This document shows, piece after piece, positions 10,701 through 24,706 of a stretch of 47,738 nt of DNA (within the stretch, counting starts at the first letter, position 1; each line of letters starts with the position of its first letter). Below the pieces are notes generated by a model. That model worked only from the letters and a program-made list of their open reading frames with translations. It made no database searches and was not told the origin of the DNA. The stretch is from Pigoraptor vietnamica (Eukaryota; Opisthokonta; Filasterea), in the NCBI GenBank assembly GCA_943704525.1, contig CALSCQ010002215.1:1-47738 (forward strand), in the 5' to 3' direction. The position numbers were made by a program, and so were the translations under genes.

Positions 10701-13700
10701 CTCGCGCGGTTTGCCGAGCGCGCGGGTGTTCTCACGTCGCAGCAGAAGGAGCTTGGACTCATTGCATCGCGCCACGAGGAGCTCGAGCACCTGCGCCGCG
10801 ACTTTGACCTGAAGCGGACGCTGTGGACGTCGCTGTCGGAGTGGGACTCAACGCTGAGGTACGCACAGTTCCGTTGTTGCGGGTGCCTTTTTTGCTGTCC
10901 GTGCGCATCTGATGGCATTGTTGCTCACTTGTGTGTTCCGTGCAGCGCGTGGCTGGAAACGCCGTTTCTCAAGCTCGACATCGAGGCCGTGGGCGCGGAG
11001 CTTCAGCGCTACCGCCGCGTGATACAGCAGAGCCGTGCCGGGCTGCCGGGGAACAACGTCGTCCCCCTCCTCGACTCGAAGGTGTCGCGCTTCGACGACG
11101 TCTTCCCCGTCATCAGCGACCTGCGGAACCCCTCGCTGCGCGCGCGGCACTGGGACGAGATGTGCGCGGTTATCGGGCAGGACTTTTGGCGCGAGGGCGA
11201 CGTGCGCCTGTCGGAGGTGCTCTCGCTCAGCATTGGCCGCTTCCGCGAGCCCGTCGCGCGCATCTCCTCGAAGGCGTCGAGCGAGGGCGCGCTTGAGGCG
11301 ATGCTGAACCGCGTGGATGCCATGTGGAAGGAGACCGAGTTTGTCGTCAAGCCCTACCGCCCCGACCTGAAGGTGGGTTGCAGCGTTGTCGTTGTGAGGT
11401 GTGGATGGCGCGCGAGGGTCTATGGTTTGTTTGCTCACGCGTCGGGTCCCGCAGGACATGTTTGTGCTCACAAATGTCGACGAGATCTACGAGAAGCTGG
11501 ACGACAGCCTCGTGACCATCGGCGCCATCCGGGGCAGCAAGCACATTGGGCCGATTCGCGGGCAGGTGGAGGAGTGGAACCGGCTGCTGCGCGTGTTCTC
11601 GGGGACGCTCGACCTGCTGCTCACGTGCCAGCAGCTGTGGATGCGCCTCGAGGCCCTGTTTGGCATAGTCGACCTGCAGCGGCAGATGCCGCAGGAGTAC
11701 CGCCTCTTTGCGTCGGCCGACAAGAGCTTCCGCGAGATCATGTGGCGCACGAACAACAAGCCCAACGCGATGCGCGCGGGCACGGCGTTTGGGCTACAGG
11801 ACACGCTGCAGCACAACATCACTGCGCTCGAGGGCGCAGAAAAGTGCGTTGACGAGTATCTTGACGCGCGACAGCAGATGTTCCCGCGCCTGTACTTCCT
11901 TTCGCGCCGGCAAGTGCTCGAGGTGATTGGCCAGAGCAAGAACCCTCTGAGCGTACAGTCGGTCGTCGGCTCGCTGTTCGCCGGCATCGAGGCGCTCGAC
12001 TACTCGGTGCAGAACAAGGCGTACGAGTTCAAGGGTGCCGTGTCGTCGGAGGGCGAAGTGCTTGCGTTTGCAAAGACGGTCAAGCCGCGCAACACGGCGG
12101 ACGTGTGGCTCAGCGGTGTCGAGGACGCCATGGTGTCGTCGCTCAAGCGCACGCTGAAGCAGTCGCTGCTCGAATTTGACGGCAAGACGCAGCCCGAAAT
12201 GATTGGCTCGCTGCCGGGACAGGCGATTGCGCTGCACTCGCAGATTGCATGGACCCGCGTGGTCGGCTACTCGATCGAGACGGGCGCGCCGGCGGAGAAG
12301 TTCACGTCGATGCTCGACGAGTGCGAAGACGTGAGTGCACTGCAGCTTTCAGACCCTGACCCGTGTTCTTTCGTGTGGCTCGCTGACGTTTTGTGTTTTC
12401 TGCGCAGCGCATCGACGCCCTGTGCGACATGGTCCGCGACGACCCCGACGCCCTCCGCCGCAAGACGGCCGCGTCGCTGCTCACGCTGGCAGTGTACCAG
12501 CGCGACATCTTGGGCGTGCTGTCGCAGCTACCGGTCCCCGCGGAGGCATCGACGTTCGAGTGGCACGCGACCCTGCGCTACTATTGGGAGCCGGACGAGA
12601 ACACGGCGGTCGTGCGCATTGGCGACGGCACTTTCAAGTATGGCTTTGAGTACCTGGGCGCCTGCCAGCGGGCCGCCGTCACGCCCCTCACGCAGCGCTG
12701 CTACCTTGCGCTGGCCACGGCCATGCAGCACAACGTGGGCGTGGCGAGCGCGGGGCCGTCTGGGGTGGGCAAGACGGAGATGATGCGCGACATGGCTCGT
12801 GCCCTCGGGCGCTTCTGCGCGGTTTTCAACTGCTCGGCGGGCATGGATGCGGGCACTGCCTTCCGTCTGTTTGCGGGTGCGGGCCAGTCGGGCTGCTTCA
12901 GCATCCTCGACGACGCCGACCGCTCGCGTCCGGACGTGCTCTCGGTCATCGGACAGCACATTCGCTCGATGAAAATCGCCAAGGACTCCGGCGCAGCGTC
13001 GTTCTCGCTCAACGGCCGCGACGTGCGCTTGGAACCGTCGGCGGCCGTGCACCTGACGATGCGCTCCGGCGCTGAGCGGCGCAGCAAGATTCCGCCCAAC
13101 CTGCGCGCCCTCATGCGCCCGTTTGAGGCCGTGGCGCCGCCGCAGTCGTTTGTCGGAGACGTCTTGCTGCTCTGCGAAGGCTTTGACGAGCCCCAGCGCC
13201 TGGCGCGGCAGCTCGAGACGATGCACGGATTGCTGGCAGAGCGCCTCTCCGGAACCGCGGCGCACTACGACTGGGGTCTCCGCGCGCTGCGGGCCATTGT
13301 GTCGCTGGCGGGGCAGCGGCGCCGCGCGTGGATGGAAACGACCGAGGACGAGATTGTTGCGTCATCCGCGTACGACGTACATTTCCCGCGCATGCTGGCC
13401 GAGGACGCCCCCGCCCTACGCGCCGCGGTCGCCGACGCCTTTCCTGAGGCGCGCTCGCTGCAGTCGGCGTCGGTGGGACTCCTCTCGGCCTCGCTCTCGG
13501 CATCGAGCAGCGCCGCGCGCGAGACGTTCCAAATGCAGCAGAACTACTTGCACTCGGAGGGTGACGCGCGTGCCCTGCGGCAGGCCATCACGGCGGCGAT
13601 CACGGCGGGCGGACTGCAGCCGGTGACGCGCATCGTGGACACGGCCGTGCGCCTCCGAATGGCGCTCGACTCGCTTCAGCCCGTCGCCATTGTCGGACTG

Positions 13701-16700
13701 GCAGGTTGCGGGAAGACGGCCACGTGGCAGACGCTCGCGCGCGCCATGAATGTCCTGCGGGCGCTGCCTGCGCGGGAGGCCGATCGTAACCTCGCCACCC
13801 GCCGGCTGCACTCGACGTCCGATGGTGCGCTCACGCCTTCAGCGGCTGTCAGCGCGACTGGGAAGCCAGAGACGCCTCCGCCCGAGCAGAGCGTCGAGGC
13901 CGTGTGGTGCGCGGCCGTGCGCGCCGGGGTGATGACGCCCTCGGAGCTTTTTGGGGAGCGCCGCGAAGGGGGGCAGTGGGCGGACGGCGTGTTCCCTGCG
14001 CTCTTCCGACAGGAGGCGCCCGAGGGCACACTGGAGCGGTGGATTGTGATTGACGGACCCGTCGACGCGGACTGGTCGGAGCAGCTCAACACGCTGCTGG
14101 ACGACACGCGCACTCTGTGTCTCCCATCCGGCGAGCGGCTCCGCATGCCTGACAACATGCGCATTCTCCTCGAGACGGTGGATCTGTCGACCGCGTCGCC
14201 CTCGACGGTGACGCGGTGCCGCGTCGTGGCGATGGACCGGCCCCAGGACTACTGGATGCCGATGGCCCAGTCGCGCATAGCACGCACGGCCGCGCGGCTG
14301 GGGTATGCCGACGACCTGGTGCCGGACCTTCAGCGCCTGTTTGCGACGGTCATTCCCGCCGGGCTGAAGTACGTGCGGGACTCCGGCGAGGAGCCGCTGC
14401 CGACGCAGGATCTCGGCATTGTGGAGAGCATCTGCACGCTCCTCGACGCCGTGGCCGTGGTCCCGAAGGACGCGCCATTGATGCAGGGCGAGGACGTGCG
14501 GCGCATCGTCCACGGCGCCTTCGCCTTTGCGTTTGTGTGGGGCGTCGGCGGCAGCTTTTCGGACGCCGCGCGCGTATCGTTTGATCGGTTTGCGCGCGTG
14601 GCGCTGGACGGCCTGGAATGCAACTTTCCCGCGTCCGGCTCCGTCTTTGATTACCACTTCAACAACCGCGAGGGGACGTTTGTCAAGTGGGCGGACCTCG
14701 TGCCGACGGGCGCGTCGTCCGAGGCCGTGCCTCGCTCGCACGACATGCTCTTTACGACGCCGCAGACAGTGTGCTACGACACGCTCATCAACTACTATGT
14801 CGAGCAGGGACGCCCGGTGCTCCTCACTGGGCCCCCGGGGACGGGCAAGAACCAGATCGCCGCGCGCTACATGCAGCGCCGCCGCGAGAAGGAGGGCTTC
14901 CTCACCGGCTCGGTCGCGTGCCACGGGCGCACAACGGCGGACCATCTGCGCCAGTACCTAGAGGGGTCGCTGGTGCGGCGCGCGGACGGTGGCCTCTCGC
15001 CGCCCCCCGGTCGCCGCATGCTGATGATGCTGCTCGACCTAAACGCCGACGCGGACGACGAGGCGGAGCGGTGCGGGGACGGCGTGTGCTGGGGCACGCA
15101 GATGGAGCTGCTCGCGCAGATTGCGTCGCAGGGGGGCTTTCATGCCAAGTGGACGCCGACCTTCCGCCGCCTTTCGGGCGTCTCGTTCATTGCGACGTGC
15201 GGATCGACGGAGAGCGGGCGGCGCGCTGTCCCTGAGCGCCTCTCCCGCCACGTGGCCGTGGTGTGCGTGCCGGTGCCCACGCAGGAGACGTTCCTGTGGA
15301 TTGCGAACACGGCGCTGCAGGGCTTCCTCGCGCCGTTTGCCGACGAGGTGCGCGCCATTCGCAACCAGTTTGCGTCGGCCATTGTGGCGCTGACGCAGCG
15401 CATCGCGGGCGACTTCCCGCCGGTGCCGACGCGCAGCCACTACATCTTTAGCCTGCGCGAGGCGGCGCGCGTCCTCGTCGGCATGACGCAGATGCGCCCG
15501 CTGGAGGTCTTCACGAAGGTAGACGCCGTGCGCGTGTTTGCACACGAGTGTGCGCGCGTGTTTCACGACCGCTTTGTCGATCCCCTCGAGCGGCGCCGCT
15601 TCAACGCCGCCTTCGCCGAAATCCAAGAGTCGTTCTTTGGCGCGTCCGCGGACAAGATTACCGCGGCGGGCGACCTCGTGTTCGGCGCCGTGGCAGGCTT
15701 CAATGGATCGACCGTCAAGTCGCCCGTGTACACGGAACTGGACGTCGAGAAGCTCTCGGCGTTCCTGCAGGAGAAGCTGGACGAGTACAACGTCAAGTGC
15801 CAACAGTCGGTGCGCCTCGTCTTCTTCCCGGAGATCACGAGAACGTTTGTCCGCATCCACCGCCTCCTCCGCCAGCGGCGCGGTTCGGCACTGCTCGTCG
15901 GCGCGCGGGGTTCGTGGCGGTCGTCGCTCGTGCGTTTTGCGGCGTACCTTGCGAGCATGGCCATTGTCGTCGTGGACGCGTCGAAGTGGTACGGCGTGGA
16001 GCAGTTGCGGGAGGACCTGCGCAAGGCCGCGCGCGCCGCGGGGTCGCTCGGGGTGGACATTGTGCTGCTGTGCAGCGAGTCTGTGCTGGAGGAGCCGTCG
16101 TTCCTCGACGACCTGAACTGCATGCTGGGCACGGGCACCATCCCGAACCTGTTCAAGGCCTCCGAGCGCGAGGAAATCATCGCCGAGGTGCGCCAGTTTG
16201 CGATTGAGGCCGGCTGTCCGGACACGCCCGACTGCGTCACGGCGCACTTTTACGAGCGCGTTAAGGATCGCGTGCACGTGGCCATGTGCTGCTCGCCGGG
16301 TCCCCTCCTTGCCCGCCGCCTGCGCGAGTACCCTGCGGTGCAGTCGCGCTGCTCGGTCGTGTGGGTGGACGGGTGGACCGAGGAAAGCCTGGCGGCGATT
16401 GCGAGCGTCACCATCGAAGGCCCGCTCGCTGCCGATCACCTCGGGGGCATCGACGTCGCGCAGAAGGTCGTCGCGGTGTGCACCAAGGCGCACGGGTGCG
16501 TGACCCGCATTGCGTCGCGATACTCGGACGAAACCGGTCGCCAGTTTCACGTGACGAGCGCCGCCTACGACGACATGCTGCAACTGGTGGCGCAGCTCAT
16601 GGAGAAGCGGCGAACGACCATTTCGACAGGTGCGTCACGGCCCTTTGTGGCGTGTGGCTGTGGCGTGTGGCTTCTTGTGACGTCCGTCGTTACGTCTGTG

Positions 16701-19700
16701 TGCCGCCCGCACAGCTCGTTCGTCTTGTCTTTTCCGTGCATTCTCTGACCCGTTGTCTGTTGCGCAGGCCTCGCTCGCTTTGGCGCCGCCGTCGACCGCG
16801 TGTCGGCGCTCCATCAGCAGCTCGCCAAGCTCCACCGCGACTTCGGCAACGTGGAGCTCCAGATGACGCAGCAGAAGGCGGATATTGAGTACTACGTCAC
16901 GCGCCTTGTCGACGAGCGCAAGCTGCACGAGGACGCGCTGGCGCAGATTTCAACCGACGAGGCCTTTGCGTCCGACCTCGACGCGGAGATCGAGTCGCTG
17001 GTGCGCCTCACTGAGGAGGAGATTGCGGCCGCGGTCCCGGCGCTCGAGGGCGCGATCGCGGGTGTGCTGGGCATAGAAGAGGCGGCGATGACCGACCTGC
17101 GCACCATGCGGCGGCCCGCAGTCACCGTGCAGCGCGTCATGGAGGCCGTCTGCGTCGCGTTTGGCGTCCCCGCAGACTGGCAGTCGGGCGTGCGCCTCCT
17201 TGAGGACCCGAAGTTTGCGTCGAACGTGGCGAACTTCGCGCGCGATGCCGTGCCCGAGGTCGTCTTCCGCAAGCTCATGACGTACACGGAGACGCCCGAT
17301 TACGATCCCGACCAGATCGGAAAGCGCTCGGCTGCCGCGCAGGCGCTGTGCCTGTGGACGCGCGCGCTGGTGAATTATGCGAAGGCGTCGCGCAGCGTGG
17401 AGCCGCAGCGGCAGAAGATTGCCAAGATGCGCGCCGACCTCAAGGAACGCCAGGCGCGCGCGTCGGAGCGGCGCGGGCGCCTCGCGCAGTCGACCGAGGA
17501 TCAGGCGCAGCTGCAGCGCGAATACAACGACAAGCTCAAGGCCGTCGACGTCCTGAAGGTCAAGTACGACGAGCTCCTTGCGAGGCGCGAGCAAGGCGCG
17601 GCGGTGATTGCGGGCTTCGCGGGCGAGTACTCGCGCTGGATGGAAACGGTGCATCTGCTGAAGAAGGAGGAGAGCACGGTCGTCGGCGACACGGTCGTCG
17701 CCGCCGCGTGGATCGCGTATGCAGGCGCGCTGACGCAGGAGTACCGTCGCCTGCTTGTCGCGGAAATCCGCGGCCTGTGCGAGCAGGAGGGCCTTGCGTG
17801 CTCGATGGACGTGACGGTGCCCACGCTCGTCGCCGACCCCAACGACATGGCGTCGTGGCGGCAGAGCGGCCTCGGCGCGACCGAGACGGCCGCCGAGAAC
17901 GCGACGCTCGTGACGCGCTCGCTGCGATGGCCGCTGCTGGTGGACCCGCAGCTGGAGGGCGCGCGCTGGATCACGCGCCTCGAGTCGCCAAACGGCCTTC
18001 GAACGCTCAAGTGCTCCGACGCGGGCTTCCTGCGCGCGCTGGAGTCTGCGGTGCGGCTGGGCCAGCCGGTGCTGCTGATGGACATTCCCGAGGGCGGCGT
18101 GGACCCCGCGATCATGCCGCTGCTGCGCCGGCAGATCTACCGGCAGCATGGGCGCGTCCTTGTGCGGTGGGGCGAGACAAGCGTCGACTTCGACCCCAAC
18201 TTTCGCCTGTATGCGTGCGTGCGGCGAGCCAACCCGCGGCTCTCCATGGACTTCTGGTGCGTGTGAGCTGCCTGTTCCCAACATTTTCGAATTGCTGCAC
18301 ATGTAACTTTCACTGCGCCGGCGTATTGCTGATGCTGTTCTGTGTGGTGTGTGCAGGCAAGCCTTCAATGTCGTCTCGTTCCGCGAGTCGCCCGAGTGGA
18401 TTGAAGACGCGATGCTCTCGGCGGTATTTGGCCACTTCGCACGCGACGACGAGGACCGCCTGAGCGAGCTGGTTGTCGACACGGCCCGCTTCCGCACGGA
18501 GCTCGACCGCGTCGAGGCGCTTGTGCTCGAGCGGCTGTGCGCCGGCACGGGCTCTGCGATCGAGGACGATGCGCTCATGGCGGAACTTGGCGTGGCGCAG
18601 AAGCAGGCGGACGCGGCCCACGCGCAGATGGAGAACGCGAACAACGAGCGCGCGGCGATTGCGGCGCGGCGCGAGAAGTTCCGTCCGCTTGCTGCCAGCG
18701 GCGCGCACATGTACCTCGCCACGGACGAGTTTGTGCGCCTCAACCCCCTCCTCCAGTTCTCGGTGCCCGACTTTGTGAACCTCTATGCGCTGGCCCTCCG
18801 CAAGTGCGTGGCGGGGGCGCGCGACGACGGGTCTGTGGACGTCGACGCTCTCCTGAAGGTGGTTCCCGCGCAGCTCTTCCAGCACGTGTCGCGCGCGCTG
18901 CCGGAGGACGAAAGCCGCGCGTTTGCGATTATCTTTTGCGGGCGCATCCTTCGAGCGCGCGGGGCCATTAGCGATACGGACTGGCGTGTGCTCCTCGCCA
19001 CCCACCGCCCCTCGGGCGTGTGCCCGCCGCGCCCGGACGTCGACTGGCTAACGCCCGAGGCGTGGGAGGCGGCGATTGGGCTTGGGCAGGCCGTGCCTGC
19101 GTACGAGCGCCTGTGCGCGGACCTCAGCGCCCGCACGCGAGTCTGGCAGGTGCGTTTTGCGACCTGTGTGCTTGTGTGGTGTAGTTGTGCAGCGCGTTTG
19201 CTTTGCGCATTGCGTCCTCTGATCCCCGTTTCGTCACGCAGGCGTTTGGTGAGAGTAAGGTGCCCCACCGCGAGCCCCTCCCCGATCCTTGGGCCGCCGA
19301 ACTCAACGACATTCAGCGGCTGATAGTTACCAAGACGCTGCGTCCGGACATGGCCGTGCCCGCAGTGCTCGACTGGGTGGAGCGCGCCATCGGCGAGGGC
19401 TTCGCTCCCCGCGCCTTTGACCGCTTCCGCGGCATTTTCCAAGAGACGTCACCGTCGACGCCGCTCCTGCTCATCCTCGGCGAGGGCGCGGACCCGGCGG
19501 ACGAGCTCCTCGCTTTTGCCGCCGAGCAGGGGAAGGCCGCGCGCATGCACGTGCTTGCGCTCGGTGAGGGCGCGTACGAGGGCGCGGAGGCGCTGCTGGA
19601 CAAGGCCGCGAAGACGGGCGACTGGGTGTTCCTGCAGAACTGCCACCTCGCGGGCTCGTGGATGGCACGCCTGGAGGAGATTGTGACGACGCTGTCTGGC

Positions 19701-21626
19701 GCGGAAACCCCCGTGCACCACGACTTCCGCCTGTTCCTCAGCTCGGAGCCGTCGCCGGACTTCCCCATCACGCTCCTCCAGCAGTGCGTCAAGATGACGT
19801 CCCAGCCTGCCACGGGCATTCGCGCCCGCCTGTCACGTGCCATTGTCAACTACGAGCGCCCACCGGCGGCGCTGGCGGGAAACACCGAGGCCGTGACAGC
19901 GTGGCGCCGCCTGACGTTCGCCGTCGCCATGATGCACGTCGTTCTCACCGAGCGCGTGCGTTTCGGCGTCGGCACCTCCATCTCGCGGATCCTCGCGTTC
20001 AGCGACAAGGACCTCGTGATGCTTGGCGTTGCCGTCAATGCGGCGGCTGTGCGCGCGGCGCCTCTTGCGTCGCAGCTGCGCTACCTGCGCCATGCCTTCG
20101 CGGAGGTCATCTACGGGGGCCGCCTGGCCGACCAGCGCGATCGCCTTCTCCTGTCGCAGTTTGCCGATTCGTTCCTCTGTGAGGGCGCGCTCTCGGCTGG
20201 ACACGCGTTCAGCGAGGCTTACCGCACACCTGAAGGGTCCACGTACGCCGACTTTGCCCGTTACGTCGACTCGCTCGGCGCGACGACGGACATTGGCATT
20301 TTCCGCGTGGACCCCGCCGAGGCGATTGCGTCGAACGCCCGCGCCGGCCGTCGGCTGCTGCGCATGGCCCTCTCGCTGCAGCCGTGGCATGTTATTGGCA
20401 CGCGCGCGGCGGTGGCAGAGCGCCTTGCGCTGGAGCGTGCCCACGCGGTGCTATCGGCGCTGCCGCCGTTTATCGAGACGGAGAATGCCTCCGAAATGGC
20501 GCTGCCGAAGGACGGGAAGGGCCGCCTCACACCGCTCTCTGCGTTCGTTCTCCGGGAGGGCCTTCGTTACAACGCGCTCATCACGCGGCTCAAAACAGGC
20601 TGCGATGCCGTCATTCGCGCGGCGACAGGGGGCTCCCTCCTCACGACGCAAGTGCAGCGCCTCTTCGACGCCCTCGCGGCCGACCAGGCACCCGCCGAGT
20701 GGCGCTTTGGGTTTGTGCCGACGAACAGTGCGCTCATAGCCTTCCTCGAGGACTTGAACAAGCGCGTGGCCTTTGTGCGCGACTGGATCGCCAAGGGGCC
20801 GCCGCCCACGGTGTGGCTGCCGGCATTCTTCAGCCCGCGCGGTGAGTGGTGGTGCCGGGATGGAGTGCGGCTATTGTCTTTCTGATGACACTGACGTTGT
20901 CGATTGCGCGCAGCATTCCTGGCGACGGTGCTCCAGGCGCACGCGGTGAAGACAAGCACGCCCGTCGACCGGCTCACGTTCTCCCACCGCGTGGACAAGA
21001 GCCCGCTGAAGCCGCTTGCCGATGGCTCGGTTGCTGTGAGCGGCCTCTACCTTGAAGGCGCTGACTTTGACGACAACACGCTCAAACTTGTGGATACGCA
21101 TGTGGCGCACGGTTCGCAGGTGTGTACTGCGCGAAAGCCACCGTGTAGGATCAAAAACGCTGACTTTTTTTTTCCTGGGACAGGCCCAAATGCTTCCTGC
21201 GATCCGTTTCACGCCGACCACCGACGCGGCGGCAAAGACGCTGTCGTACTGCTGCCCAATGTACGCCATGTCTTCCGCGTGCGTCGAGAGTGGCGCCCGC
21301 TCGTCAGACGGTATGTCGACAATTGTGAGCAGTGCTTGCTCGGACGAAGCCGTCTGTACTCATCGTGCCACTCACTTTGCGCAGAGCGACTGTCGTCCAC
21401 CATCTGCGACGTGTGGCTGCCGTCAGACCACGGGGCGGTGCACTGGCTGCCGCGCGGCGTCGCCCTCGTCTGCCGCCCCGCCGACCACGTGCAGCCGAGG
21501 GCGGCGGCCGCGGCGGCGCAGGCAGCAGCGCCAGTGCGCGCCACGAGCCGCGCGGGCCTCGAGGGGCACCGCGACAGCCCGATCAGCGACGGCCTGGCCA
21601 CCTCCGCCATTCCCGAATCCCAGTGA
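7760..21626 (+). CDS. Axonemal inner-arm-type dynein heavy chain
   Basis: Seventeen exons give 4,114 aa: 7760-7774, 7910-8090, 8178-8363, 8486-8656, 8767-9110, 9211-9459, 9558-9731, 9816-10858, 10946-11372, 11455-12330, 12408-16629, 16768-18256, 18357-19149, 19242-20841, 20914-21119, 21184-21310, 21385-21626. Length fits single-headed inner-arm dyneins; the N-terminal tail resembles the DNAH6/DNAH14 group, though exact class is uncertain. In order: tail, linker, AAA1 (Walker A GPSGVGKT, 1338-1345), AAA2 (GLAGCGKT, 1652-1659), AAA3 (GPPGTGKN, 2030-2037), AAA4 (GARGSWRSS, about 2387), coiled-coil stalk with microtubule-binding tip (about 2630-2960), AAA5, AAA6 and C-terminal domain. AAA1 is odd: its Walker B reads ILDDAD where dyneins have CFDEFN, and the sensor TMNPG reads TMRSG. 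AAA2 keeps the usual GPVDADW. The protein should work in axonemal arms, but its main ATPase site may be weak or dead. The first exon is only 15 nt. Confidence 0.92.
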
Positions 21627-21834
21627 AAATCTCCGTGAAATACACTGTTACAACATGTTACGCTTCAAATGCGAGATCTCGTGACTTGGAGCCCTCTGTG
21701 AGTCTTTCGCCGTGTTCCGCAGCCAACACGCTTTTTTTCGATCCACTGAGGGCTGTAGCCGCTGTGTGTTGCGAGAAGAACCCCTGCAATGGCGTAGGCC
21801 TGTCTCGGCTCGTCCGCTCGGTCGCCCGGCAACC

Positions 21835-24675
21835 ATGGCGGACGGCGCCCCGTGCGACTTTGTCGACATCATGGACACGCTGCCCGCCATCATCCCCGAA
21901 AACCCGTGCGCGGAAGGCGTGGGCGCGCGCGCGGTAGGCCCGCTTGGCTTCGAGGTGCACGCGGCGGATCCGCTTGAAGTGCATGGGACGGGCGACATGG
22001 CGCCGCACTCGCCGCACGCGAGCGCCGACGGGTCGGGGTGGACCGACGTGGCGGAGGAGCCGCCGGCCAAGCGACGGCGCGAGGGCGACATGGGCGAGGC
22101 GTCCGGGGACGACGCTCCACCGGTGGCCTTTAAGGCGCGTGCTATGCTCGCGCTGCCTCGCTGATTTCGGATCGCGTTCACTAACAGATTGCTTCGCTTG
22201 TGCTGCAGATAACGCGGCCAGACACCTCCACGCACACATGGACATGCCTCGGACCAGGTCAACCGCGGCTATTCATTCAGCGACGCGCTGGGGGAGGTGT
22301 GTGGAGCGCATCTGTGTTTATGTGGACGCGTGCATGCAGCTTCGACGTGTCTGTTGTCTGCATGTCCACCACTTTATGGCTGACGTGCCTCGCCGCAGAC
22401 CTGCCCGTGTCGTCCGGCAGCAAGAGCAAGCCGATGCGCCTTCCCAGCGACGCACAGGACGTACTCTCCTTCCGCAAGTGCGCCGGTCGCCCGTCCGCGG
22501 ACTTTCTTGCGCGCTTTGTGGGCATGAGCGAGGCCACGCACGTGATTCGCCTCAAGCGGAAGAGGAACGAGCAGGACGCGCTTCCGAACAGCCGCAAACA
22601 CTTTATGCAGCAAATTCGCGACGCCTTTGTCGCCAATTACCATTCGAACGTGCGCAGGGACGCGGTGGGGGCTCCTTGCCGATGTATGGCCTGTGGTGCG
22701 TATGCGTGCTGCGCATCATTGACGCTCGTTCTTTGTTACCCTGGCAGCGCTTTCGATTCGGGTCCCTCCTGCTGGACCGCCTGACGGACGCGCGGGTCTC
22801 GCTCGTCATCAATCTTTATCGCGATGGTTTCACCCTCGGTTTGGACGAGTCTGTCGTGCATCGGTACGTGCAGTGCTCCAGCGCGCGAGACCCACGTGTG
22901 CGCCCCTTGCGATTGTGTGCCAACAGGGGCTGCGCTCGCAGGTACGATGGGCCGGCGCGCGATTTTTTTGCGGCGATTGACGCGCAGCTGATTCCAGTCG
23001 AGCTGTCGGACATTGTTGATGCCCTCCCCGCGCGGCACTTTTGCAACGGAGGGATTGTCGTGGAAATGCGGGACGCGCGCTTCATGCCGGCCCCTGCGCA
23101 GGCGCGCGCCGTCGGGACCGGGATGCCGGGGTCGCAGGGCCAGGGGGCTCCGGTGCTACCGTCGTTTGCGCCAGCGGCCGCGCTGCCTCTCGACGCCACC
23201 CGCCCCTCCGTGCGTCGCGTATTGCTGCGCGCTTCTCCGTCCGCACTGCTAGGCGACATAATGCAGGTGTGTTCAAATGCATGGCATCGCGTGCAGGGCG
23301 ATTGTGTGCGACGGTGATGGCGTTCTCACACTGCTTTCCGTCACGTCGTTCAGCTCGCCAGCGAGGGGGAAGCTGGCAGCGCACACTATTCGGACGATGA
23401 CTGCGTGCGGCTCGAGCGCAAGCTGCTTCTCCAAGTGCGCGCGCCGATTTGCCTCGATCCCTCAACGCTCGTCGCGTGCGTTGCAAACGCGCAGACGTAT
23501 GGCGCTCGCAAAATAGCCGCCGCTCTGCGCGGGCACACGCGACGGAGTTGGTTTCCGACTGGGCTGGACGGCGTTCGCCGGTCGCGTTTTGCGCTCATCA
23601 ATTACCTGGCGCGATCGAAAAAAGCTGCGGTGCCGTTGGTCGAGTCGTTGGCCGAACCGAAGCGGGAGCCGGCGACCTCTGCGGCCGCTAGTCCCTCTGG
23701 GGATCGTGGGGTTGACGCGCGGGATGCGGGCGAGGGCACCCGCGAGCGCCCGGGTGCGCGCAACTCGTTCGACCCGCTGGAGAGGTGCGATGCCGATGCC
23801 AGCCCATTGCGTCTGTTGTGCCAGTCGCTGTGTTCCTGCCGCAGCTCACTCTGTGCGCGATGCAGGACGGCCATTTTGGCAGCAGAGGCGCGCATCGAGC
23901 CGCCAAAGACTGGGCCGAAGTTTCCGCCCAGGCGGGCACTGCCGCCGTCGTCTACGCAGCAGCCGGTCCCCGTGCGCGTCGTCCGGTTTGAGTCACGGCC
24001 CCCGGCTGGACAGACGCAAACAGCCGTTACATCTTGTTCTCTGGAAGTGCGGCAACATCAGAACGGAATGCACGAGTGCTTTGTGCGCACGTGGCAGGGC
24101 CAGGACACGGGCCAGAACGGGGAACTTTTCCTGTAAGTGTGCACAACGACATGCCTGTGCGCGCTTGTCCCGTCATCCCGCCATTCACTCGGCTGTGTTT
24201 GTGTCGCGCAGGTTCTACTTGGGACTGCGGGAGGCCGCCATGGGCTACGTGACGCAGTTTAAGCGTCTGTACATGTCCGAGGGCAATGCGTGCACGCTGG
24301 ACAAGGAGATTTCGATGGCAGACCTTGCTCGCCAGCACGAGGAGAGGCAAAAGCAGGCGCAGGCGGCGCCGGCCCAGTCGCACTCGCAGCCCGCGCAGTT
24401 GCCCTCGCAGTCCCCGTCGCAGCCTGCCCAGCCGCCATCGGCACAGCCTCCGGCAGCACATGCCGCCGCGCGCACGGCGAATGCGGTGGGAATGGGCGCG
24501 GGGATGCCAATGGGTGGCGCGTCCATCCAGCAGCGTGCCGTCGCCGCCCTCTCGGCCGCGCAGCAGCAGCACCTCATACTACAGCAGCAGCAGCAGCAGC
24601 AGCAAGCGCCTGCTTCGCTGGGCATGGGGCTCTCGGCGCCCGTGCAGGCCGCCATCCAGGCGGGCAATGCGAACA

Positions 24676-24706
<31 letters not shown>

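Noticed and set aside
13839-16583. Long open frames on the minus strand opposite the dynein gene (368 and 514 codons)
   Set aside because: They lie antisense to exons with clear dynein motifs, have Arg/Ala/His-rich compositions with no family motif, and are expected in GC-rich DNA where stops are rare.
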